Origin: JAAYJR01 sp964563975
GTDB taxonomy: Bacteria; Bacteroidota; Bacteroidia; Bacteroidales; Prolixibacteraceae
Reading direction: 5' to 3'
DNA: 32,372 nucleotides
Assembly: GCA_964563975.1 (NCBI GenBank)
Contig: CAZLZJ010000022.1
Coordinates: 1 to 32,372 of the forward strand
The first letter of the stretch is position 1; every line of letters starts with the position of its first letter. Below the pieces are notes generated by a model. It saw only the letters and a program-made list of their open reading frames with translations, made no database searches and was not told the DNA's origin. Positions 26,412 to 32,372 of the stretch are shown piece by piece. A program made the position numbers and the translations under genes.

Positions 26412-27836
26412 TTAATCTGTTTTTCCTGTGAGTACAACAGAATCTTTATAGCGGTAGATCTCTCCTTCAAAATTAAAAAATTCTACTGTTACGATATATA
26501 TTCCCAATGGTTGCATTTTTCCGGTTTTATCGGTGCCATCCCATTTAAATTCACCTGTGGTTCCAAGAATTTCATTTTCAATCAGCGGAAAGATAAATCT
26601 GCCCGAGAGGTCAAAAATTTTTACATTGCCGGTGAACCCCGGCTTGCCGATTGAATAGCTGATTATAAATTCATCGTTATATCCGTCAAAATTTGGAGAA
26701 AAAGAGCCGGGGCTGAATTTTACAACCGGTGAGCTGCCAATACCATTGAGATGCTGTGAGTTTTCACATCCGGGTGTTCCATACCCTGAGGCTGAGGAGG
26801 CTGATTGCCAGTTTGGGGAGGCTTTTACGGATACTCTTTCCAAAGATACTCCTTTATAATTTTTCAAAAACCTGGAGTGCATTTTTTCATTATAGTACAT
26901 CTCATCAATTATTAATGAGTCTTCATTTAAAAGAACTACGTACCCTTCATCATTATTGAATGCGGGTAATTTGTCTACTTCATGGAATGCTTCGGGGCAG
27001 CAGGTATGATAATATGGTGTTACTGAAAGTTCATCAGTTGTGAACAGCAGGTATGATTCGGGGAATAACTCGGTCCTTTCCGTAAAAAGAGGTTGTATCT
27101 GCTTTAATTTAAGATTTTTATCGCGATTTGCCACATAAAGGAAATTAACTGATCTTTTTTCTCTTCCCGGATAGAATATCTCAACATAATCCTGACCACC
27201 CGGGAAGGGATTGAAGAGCACTTCTGAAATTAACAACTCCTTTTTTGAGAGGGGAGGAACGGGTTCCTGTTCCTGCCATACCCTGATATCGTCAAGGATC
27301 ACTTTGTCATTTGTATAGTGATTGGCCATTTTACAGATAATCTGCAATCTGTTGCCAAAAAGATTTTCTTGCTCAACAACAGATGAACCCCAGTTGCCCG
27401 AGTTATGCCCGTTTTTTTCAAATATGAAAAGATCTGAATCATCAAGGCAATAGCAGGCTTTGAGGTATTTGTTATCTTTGTTGTTGCCGCTCCCTGTTTC
27501 ATATGCGGTAAGAGAGATATTTACTTTTTTAAATCCGGAGATATCGATAATTTCTGAAAGCCAGACTACTTCGCCGGTAATCTTAAGGCATTCGAAGCGG
27601 CCGCCTGATGTGCTCACTGTTTTTGCATAACTGCCGGATCCGGTAGGTAACATTCCGGAAGTATCGAGCGACCAGGTTGTTATTTCTGAAAAATCAGATA
27701 TAACATTTCCGGCCTGGTCACACCAGACTCCTTTACCGGGGATATTGAAATATTCATTCCAGATTTCCTGTGAAAATGAAGGGTTAACAATCCATGGCAA
27801 AGTGAACGTTAAGATTTTTAGGATAATACGTAACAT
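26412..27836 (-). CDS. Secreted lamin-tail-domain protein with T9SS-type C-terminal domain
   Basis: This 474-residue protein starts at ATG 27836 with a signal peptide (1-23, hydrophobic core IILKILTFTLPWIV, ending FSQ); the reading frame extends to an upstream TTG at 27857, which is less likely. Residues ~24-190 look like a beta-sandwich (concanavalin/jelly-roll style). Residues ~200-350 form a lamin tail domain (LLISEVLFNPFPGGQDYVEI, closing GYGTPGCEN). The C-terminal ~95 residues (FSPNFDGYNDEF, VKIFDLSGR, FKWDGTDKTGKMQPLGIYIV) resemble the CHU_C/FlgD-like fold used as a T9SS sorting domain. It is thus a candidate second T9SS cargo in the window, with no PorP gene beside it. Role unknown; surface or extracellular display is an inference. 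Confidence 0.8.
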   Translation of the reverse strand: MLRIILKILTFTLPWIVNPSFSQEIWNEYFNIPGKGVWCDQAGNVISDFSEITTWSLDTSGMLPTGSGSYAKTVSTSGGRFECLKITGEVVWLSEIIDISGFKKVNISLTAYETGSGNNKDNKYLKACYCLDDSDLFIFEKNGHNSGNWGSSVVEQENLFGNRLQIICKMANHYTNDKVILDDIRVWQEQEPVPPLSKKELLISEVLFNPFPGGQDYVEIFYPGREKRSVNFLYVANRDKNLKLKQIQPLFTERTELFPESYLLFTTDELSVTPYYHTCCPEAFHEVDKLPAFNNDEGYVVLLNEDSLIIDEMYYNEKMHSRFLKNYKGVSLERVSVKASPNWQSASSASGYGTPGCENSQHLNGIGSSPVVKFSPGSFSPNFDGYNDEFIISYSIGKPGFTGNVKIFDLSGRFIFPLIENEILGTTGEFKWDGTDKTGKMQPLGIYIVTVEFFNFEGEIYRYKDSVVLTGKTD

Positions 27837-27873
27837 TCCATTTCCAATTGAGCGCAAAATAGTAATTTTACCT

Positions 27874-27881
27874 TAATTTTG
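27874..27881 (+). promoter_or_regulatory. Candidate -7 box for asd
   Basis: TAATTTTG matches TAnnTTTG, 50 nt before the asd ATG, in the AT-rich gap between asd and the divergent lamin-tail-domain gene. A -33 TTTG is not evident. Confidence 0.35.
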
Positions 27882-27931
27882 AAAATAATTATTTATTTAA
27901 TTATACATTTAAAATAAACATTTTTAATAGT

Positions 27932-28939
27932 ATGAAAGTTGCGATAGTCGGAGCCAGCGGAGCAGTGGGACAAGAGTTTTTCCGTGTCCTTGAAGAGAGA
28001 AATTTTCCTTTGGACGAATTAGTGCTTTTCGGATCAGCCAGAAGTGCAGGGAAACATTATGAGTTTAAAGGTGAAAAAATAGTTGTTAAAGAGTTAAAAC
28101 ATAATGATGATTTTAAGGGTATTGACATTGCCCTGACTTCAGCAGGTGCAGCTACTTCAAAAGAGTTTGCCGCTGATATTACCAAGCATGGAACAATAAT
28201 GATTGATAATTCCAGTGCTTTTCGTTATGATGACGATGTTCCTCTTGTTGTTCCTGAGGTAAATGCCGAAGATGCCCGCAACAGGCCCCGGAATATAATA
28301 GCTAATCCGAATTGTTCAACCATTCAGATGGTAGTGGCTTTGAAACCCATTAATGATCTTTCGCCAATTAAAAGAGTCAGAGTTGCAACTTACCAGGCTG
28401 CAAGTGGTGCCGGGGCGGAAGGAATGGCAGAGCTTGAACGGCAGATTAAAGAGGTTGCCGGCGGGCGGGAGGCTACGGTCAGCAAATTTCAATATCAGCT
28501 GGCAATGAATATAATTCCACATATTGATGTTTTCCTGGAAAACGATTATACAAAAGAGGAGATGAAAATGAACTGGGAAACAAAGAAGATAATGCATACC
28601 GATGCTGAGGTGAGTGCTATCTGTGTCAGGATTCCTGTTGCCAGGGCTCATTCGGAAGCAATTTGGGTGGAAACCGAAACTCCTCTCCCGATCGAAAGAG
28701 TGAAGGCTGCATTTTTAAGTACTGAAGGTATCACAGTTATTGATAATCCTGCAGAAAAGAAATATCCCATGCCGTTGTTTGCTGCCGGGAAAGATGATGT
28801 ATATGTAGGGAGGATCCGAAAGGATATTTCTGATCCTAACGGGATAACTTTTTGGTGTGTAAGCGATCAGATTAAGAAAGGTGCTGCGCTGAATACTGTT
28901 CAGATTGCAGAATGGTTAATAAAAAACGGGGAGGTTTGA
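27932..28939 (+). CDS. asd: Aspartate-semialdehyde dehydrogenase
   Basis: This 335-residue cytoplasmic enzyme reduces aspartyl phosphate to aspartate semialdehyde with NADPH, the branch point to lysine/diaminopimelate, threonine and methionine. The NADP loop GASGAVGQ is at 7-14, the catalytic cysteine is C128 in NPNCST, the substrate-binding segment is YQAASGAGAEG (154-164), and the acid/base histidine is H240 in RIPVARAHSEA. Length and motifs are normal. It stands alone on the plus strand and converges on hflX with only 3 nt between the stop codons. Confidence 0.97.
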   Translation: MKVAIVGASGAVGQEFFRVLEERNFPLDELVLFGSARSAGKHYEFKGEKIVVKELKHNDDFKGIDIALTSAGAATSKEFAADITKHGTIMIDNSSAFRYDDDVPLVVPEVNAEDARNRPRNIIANPNCSTIQMVVALKPINDLSPIKRVRVATYQAASGAGAEGMAELERQIKEVAGGREATVSKFQYQLAMNIIPHIDVFLENDYTKEEMKMNWETKKIMHTDAEVSAICVRIPVARAHSEAIWVETETPLPIERVKAAFLSTEGITVIDNPAEKKYPMPLFAAGKDDVYVGRIRKDISDPNGITFWCVSDQIKKGAALNTVQIAEWLIKNGEV

Positions 28940-28942
28940 TCT

Positions 28943-30145
28943 TTATATTTGATCTTCAATATCATATAAATAATCGTTGTACGGGAAGCGTTGCGAATGG
29001 ATTGCTTTAACTTCTCTATAGAGAATTTCTTTTAACTCTTCAATATTTTGTTTTTGGGTTGCAGAGATAAACACTGCCGGGTTGTTATTTTTTGCAAACC
29101 AGGAATTTTCCCAGTCAGCCAGGGTGAAATTCTCTTTTGTTTCGGGAGTGAGATCATCTTTATCTTTTTCAATATGAGAGAAAGCATCTATTTTGTTGAA
29201 GACATATATATTCGGCTTATCTCCTGAACTTATATCTTTTAATGTATTATTGACAATATCAATCTGCTCTTCAAACCCGGGGTGTGAGATATCAACAACA
29301 TGAACCAGAATATCAGCTTCTCTGACTTCGTCAAGGGTAGATTTAAAAGACTCTACAAGATGATGAGGGAGCTTTCTGATAAAGCCCACTGTATCAGCCA
29401 GCAGGAATGGAAGGTTTTCAATAACTACTTTTCGCACAGTTGTGTCGAGGGTGGCAAATAGTTTATTTTCTGCAAAAATTTCAGTTTTTGCAATCATATT
29501 TAAAATTGTAGATTTACCTACATTGGTATAACCTACCAAAGCTACTCTTACCAGTTTACCGCGATTTTTACGCTGAGTTGCTTTTTGTTTGTCTATTTTT
29601 ATCAGCTGCTTTTTTAAATGAGCTATTTTATCGAGTATGATCCGGCGGTCGGTTTCTATTTGGGTTTCACCCGGCCCGCGCATACCGATACCTCCCCGCT
29701 GACGCTCCAGATGAGTCCACATTCTTGTTAGTCGTGGCAACATATATTGATATTGAGCCAGTTGTACCTGGGTTTTTGCATGGGCAGTTTTTGCACGCCG
29801 GGCAAAAATATCAAGTATCAGGTTAGTGCGGTCAAGTACTTTGCATTCAAGCTTTTTTTCAATATTTCGTAACTGGATGGGACTTAGCTCATCATCAAAA
29901 ATTATTGTAGAAGCTTCAGACATTTTAATGTAATTGTCAATCTCTTCAAGTTTGCCTGATCCTACAAATGTGGAAACATTCGGTTCATCAATTTTTTGTG
30001 TAAATTTTTTTATTACCGTAGCTCCTGCTGTTTCTGTCAGAAATTCCAATTCATCCAAATGCTCATTAACTTGCTTCTCGTCCTGGTCTTTATTTATAAG
30101 TCCTACAATTACGGCTTTTTCTGTTTCAGGAGTTGTATCGATCAT
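28943..30145 (-). CDS. hflX: GTPase HflX, ribosome-splitting factor
   Basis: This 400-residue GTPase of the Obg/HflX superfamily binds the large ribosomal subunit and in other bacteria rescues stalled or heat-damaged ribosomes. An N-terminal HflX domain (~10-120; FVGSGKLEEI, FDDELSPIQLRNIE) is followed by the linker helix LERQRGGIGMRGPGETQIETDRR and the G domain: G1 GYTNVGKS (205-212), TTVR (235-238, G2), DTVG (251-254, G3), NKID (317-320, G4). The C-terminus is compact compared with the 426-residue E. coli protein. It follows tonB across a clear terminator, so it probably has its own promoter. Confidence 0.95.
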   Translation of the reverse strand: MIDTTPETEKAVIVGLINKDQDEKQVNEHLDELEFLTETAGATVIKKFTQKIDEPNVSTFVGSGKLEEIDNYIKMSEASTIIFDDELSPIQLRNIEKKLECKVLDRTNLILDIFARRAKTAHAKTQVQLAQYQYMLPRLTRMWTHLERQRGGIGMRGPGETQIETDRRIILDKIAHLKKQLIKIDKQKATQRKNRGKLVRVALVGYTNVGKSTILNMIAKTEIFAENKLFATLDTTVRKVVIENLPFLLADTVGFIRKLPHHLVESFKSTLDEVREADILVHVVDISHPGFEEQIDIVNNTLKDISSGDKPNIYVFNKIDAFSHIEKDKDDLTPETKENFTLADWENSWFAKNNNPAVFISATQKQNIEELKEILYREVKAIHSQRFPYNDYLYDIEDQI

Positions 30146-30163
30146 AAGTTGAATTTATTGCAC

Positions 30164-30198
30164 AAAAAACTCCTGACCCCATATGGGATCAGGAGTTT
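30164..30198 (-). terminator. Rho-independent terminator after tonB
   Basis: On the minus strand a 14-bp stem (AAACTCCTGATCCC paired with GGGGTCAGGAGTTT, one U-G pair) with an ATAT loop is followed by a T-run (TTTTTT, partly in the stem base) and then GTG. It lies between the tonB stop (30214) and the hflX start (30145). The plus-strand version has a C-A mismatch, so the minus-strand orientation is the functional one. It is the only strong intrinsic terminator I see in the window. Confidence 0.88.
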
Positions 30199-30213
30199 CA
30201 ATATATAATTTTT

Positions 30214-30906
30214 TTATTGCAGTACAAAATTAATAGGAACGGTATATGATACTCTTACCGGTTTACCACGCTGTTTGCCGGGCTTCCACTTAGGTAACAT
30301 ATTTACAACACGAAGTGCCTCTTTGTCGAGAGAAGGGTCTACACCTCTGGTAATTTTTGCTTCTGAAATACCTCCGTCGGCATCAACCACAAAAGTAACA
30401 AATACCTTACCCTGAATACCATTTTCCTGAGCAATTACCGGATATTTAATGGCATTTGCAATAAACTGCCGCAAGGCTGCCTCACCTCCGGGGAATTCAG
30501 GCATATCTTCAACAATGAAGAATACTTTAGTCTCTTCCTCTTCCTTTTCTTCAACAACTGTTGTGGTAACAACCGGGGCCACATCAATAAAAGTTTCTGC
30601 ATCTGCCTCTGTATCTTCGATATGAAGTTCATCATCAATATGTACATTATCTGCTACAATATTTAATACCTCAACAACTTTTGGAGGAGGCGGGGGTGGT
30701 GGAGTGTTTTGCTCTTCACGTGTTATTGGAATAATTTCTTCTTCTACTTCTTGTGTTTGTATCTGGCCGAGAGATTCGGTCTTTTTTGGTGTGGTTTTCC
30801 ATTCAAAAGCAAAAAATAAAAGTCCCAATGCTACGACTAATCCAATACCAAGAAATATATTCTTTTTATTTTCAAGGTCTGCTTTTGGTGTTTTTTTAAG
30901 TTCCAT
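30214..30906 (-). CDS. TonB family protein
   Basis: This 230-residue inner-membrane-anchored protein transmits proton-motive energy to outer-membrane TonB-dependent transporters. A single membrane helix (~17-34, FLGIGLVVALGLLFFAF) is followed by an acidic linker with seven prolines (69-75). The C-terminal TonB domain (~140-230) includes PEFPGGEAALRQFIANAIKY, GIQGKVFVTFVVDADG, LDKEALRVVNMLPKWKPGKQ and the final strand VPINFVLQ. This domain architecture is very common among the multiple TonB paralogues of Bacteroidetes. No exbB/exbD genes are adjacent. It is monocistronic by the terminator that follows it. Confidence 0.93.
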   Translation of the reverse strand: MELKKTPKADLENKKNIFLGIGLVVALGLLFFAFEWKTTPKKTESLGQIQTQEVEEEIIPITREEQNTPPPPPPPKVVEVLNIVADNVHIDDELHIEDTEADAETFIDVAPVVTTTVVEEKEEEETKVFFIVEDMPEFPGGEAALRQFIANAIKYPVIAQENGIQGKVFVTFVVDADGGISEAKITRGVDPSLDKEALRVVNMLPKWKPGKQRGKPVRVSYTVPINFVLQ

Positions 30907-31110
30907 AGCGTTATTTTTTTATGTTTTTCCTAAAAATAGTGTTCAAATTTGGTCGGTTAAAGATAAAAAATAATTGTTACTTGCAAATCAATTTTTTACT
31001 AATTTCATTTTTTAATCTTATACCGGCCTAAAACTTAGTGCATAAACAGTAATTCAATTTTGTAAGCTGCTATAATTGAATACAACAAAATCTTTACCAA
31101 AGTTACATTA

Positions 31111-31947
31111 TCAATCAAGAAAAATATTAATAAAATCAGCAGCAGGCACCTGGTTCTTATTTTTTATTGTTCTTTTTCCATTTATGATATTGGAAACAGC
31201 ACATCTGCCATATATTGTGCAATCGCCATTTTTATCGGGTGAATAACCTTTGCAAACGCGCAAAACATCGGGTGATATTTCATCAATTATCACAATTTCT
31301 CCGTTTCCGTGCTTTAATCTTCCCAGTTCAAATTTTCCATCTAATACATGAAGTCCTTTTGATGCAAACTCTTCTGACACAATCTCCGCTATATTTTTAA
31401 CCAATTCAATACTGTTGATTATTTCGTCCCTGCTCATTGCTCCGGTCTCTTCTATTGCTTCAAAAGTGATCAGGATGTCATTATCTCCCTTTGTCCATGT
31501 TTCAACAATCTTATGTATATTTTTACATGGCCTGACAAATGGATATCGCCTCCAGAAGCTGCCGGTGGCACTGTTTCTCCATGTGAATTCCAAGTTCATG
31601 AGGGGTTCTGAGCCCGGCATATCGGCTGAAAAGGGTGGCAGTGAAAAAGGGTTGGCAGGCTCCACAATCATTTCATTGTCGTTCACTGTATCAATATAGT
31701 GCGATGGTATATTTTTTTCTTTAAGCAGTTTAAAAAAATAGGTGGCAAATCTGCAGGCAATTGCCCCTTTACCGGGGATCTCTCCGACAACAGCATCGTA
31801 GCCGGGGTCAAAAACGGGTTTTCCATCTTCTATATATCCTGTAGCTTCATCTTTAAATACTAACTTGTATTTACCTTTATAGGGACCCTCTGTAATATTA
31901 TATACATTTTTTGATTTCCCGCTGTAGACAAGATTGTTCTCTGCCAT
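31111..31947 (-). CDS. purC: SAICAR synthetase-family protein (PurC)
   Basis: This 278-residue protein belongs to the family that joins CAIR and aspartate using ATP to give SAICAR in purine synthesis. Visible motifs: YSGKSKNVYNI at the N-terminal ATP loop (8-18), FKDEATGY (31-38, equivalent of the usual KDxxSAF), RNSATGSFWRRY (124-135, equivalent of RNxAAGSFxxRY), DGKFELG (203-209, equivalent of DFKLEFG) and DEISPD (222-227). Insertions around 39-52 and 98-118 set it apart from the short E. coli form, and it is shorter than the ~310-residue form often seen in Bacteroidales. It may be the main purC or a second, diverged copy. A stronger than usual AGGAG lies 10 nt before the ATG. Confidence 0.88.
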   Translation of the reverse strand: MAENNLVYSGKSKNVYNITEGPYKGKYKLVFKDEATGYIEDGKPVFDPGYDAVVGEIPGKGAIACRFATYFFKLLKEKNIPSHYIDTVNDNEMIVEPANPFSLPPFSADMPGSEPLMNLEFTWRNSATGSFWRRYPFVRPCKNIHKIVETWTKGDNDILITFEAIEETGAMSRDEIINSIELVKNIAEIVSEEFASKGLHVLDGKFELGRLKHGNGEIVIIDEISPDVLRVCKGYSPDKNGDCTIYGRCAVSNIINGKRTIKNKNQVPAADFINIFLD

Positions 31948-31998
31948 ATAAATGCTTCTCCTTCAAATTTTGATGATGAAATTACTATATTCAGCCGG

Positions 31999-32006
31999 CA
32001 AATATA
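31999..32006 (-). promoter_or_regulatory. Candidate -7 box for purC
   Basis: TATATTTG on the minus strand matches TAnnTTTG exactly, about 50 nt before the purC ATG. A TTTG lies upstream but only 12 nt away, so the -33 element is not convincing. Confidence 0.4.
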
Positions 32007-32294
32007 AATTTTAAATTGCAAAATCTTATATGCGATTATTGAAAAAGTTTAAGATGAAATGCATATGAAAATTTGAGAACAGAGCAGCCCGGCTGAAAGT
32101 CATGTTAAAAAGACCTTTTCTAAAGTAATGTGAGAAAATAAGAGGAATTCGTATTGTTTAAGAAGCAATAAGTCGTTTCAGTCTATGAATTTTTATAATA
32201 TTATTATTACAAGATGAATATAGTATAAGGCAAGTTCCATCCTTTCGTTCGTTAAACATTATTTTTAAAAGTACCATTTTAAGCTTAAAATTTT

Positions 32295-32302
32295 TATATT
32301 TG
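32295..32302 (+). promoter_or_regulatory. Candidate -7 box for tRNA-Ala
   Basis: TATATTTG matches TAnnTTTG and ends 11 nt before the first base of the tRNA, the same distance as the box before tRNA-Leu at 20350. That equal spacing for two tRNA genes supports both boxes. Confidence 0.5.
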
Positions 32303-32313
32303 CAGCTGAATAT

Positions 32314-32372
32314 GGGGCATTAGCTCAGCTGGCTAGAGTGCTTGACTGGCAGTCAAGAGGTCATCGGTTCGA
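32314..32372 (+). tRNA. tRNA-Ala (anticodon GGC), cut by the window end
   Basis: The first 59 bases of a tRNA are present: 5' acceptor strand GGGGCAT, D-arm TAGCTCAGCTGGCTAGAG, anticodon stem CTTGA/TCAAG around loop CTGGCAG (anticodon GGC), variable loop, and the start of the T-arm ATCGGTTCGA. The remaining T-arm and 3' acceptor strand lie outside the window. Confidence 0.93.

Larger units (their letters stand above)
31948..32313. other. Divergent intergenic region between purC and tRNA-Ala
   Basis: I see no gene in this AT-rich stretch. It holds a candidate -7 box for each flanking gene. The middle (~32030-32230) shows no repeat, hairpin or RNA motif that I can recognise; a purine riboswitch is not evident. 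Confidence 0.5.

Overview
The window looks like chromosomal DNA of a Bacteroidota (Bacteroidetes) bacterium, most likely from the Bacteroidales/Marinilabiliales side. Reasons: type IX secretion (T9SS) cargo with a gliding-motility-type C-terminal domain, two PorP/SprF-family proteins, AT-rich leaders mostly without Shine-Dalgarno sites, several TAnnTTTG boxes of the Bacteroidetes -7 type, and core proteins (ClpX, ClpP, trigger factor, OxyR, HflX, TonB) of the Bacteroidetes kind. I see no phage, insertion sequence, CRISPR array or rRNA operon. The sequence is ordinary and moderately AT-rich throughout.

Layout. (1) 1-14341 is a cell-surface locus. A 3290-residue modular adhesin-like protein with a T9SS type B sorting domain is followed on the same strand by a PorP/SprF-type outer-membrane protein and a PorE-like TPR/beta-propeller/OmpA protein. 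A second PorP/SprF paralogue faces them from the other strand. (2) 14457-16848 holds a secreted gamma-glutamyltransferase-family hydrolase and a DUF2490-type outer-membrane protein. (3) 16887-20350 (minus strand) is the proteostasis group tRNA-Leu - tig - clpP - clpX. (4) 20394-22244 has oxyR divergent from an uncharacterised lipoprotein. (5) 22237-27836 (minus strand) carries, in transcription order, a lamin-tail-domain T9SS cargo candidate, recX, prfB with its programmed frameshift, and a polyphosphate kinase read in frame into an ArsC-like domain. (6) 27932-31947 has asd (plus strand) convergent with hflX, then tonB and a purC-family gene (minus strand). (7) The window ends inside a tRNA-Ala(GGC) gene.

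How the genes work together. The first locus is a coherent cargo/partner set: a giant exported repeat protein, a type B-specific PorP/SprF partner and an OmpA/peptidoglycan-binding partner for display or anchoring. The tig-clpP-clpX block couples nascent-chain folding to ATP-dependent proteolysis. The remaining genes are mostly housekeeping.

Most notable observations: the Ppk-ArsC in-frame fusion joined at a run of eight A, where losing one A would restore a normal ATGA stop/start overlap; the RF2 +1 frameshift site with an internal AGGAGG in a phylum that rarely uses Shine-Dalgarno pairing for initiation; the mosaic of the giant adhesin; and a GGT-family enzyme with several altered signature positions. 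I did not find an obviously new defence or mobile system.
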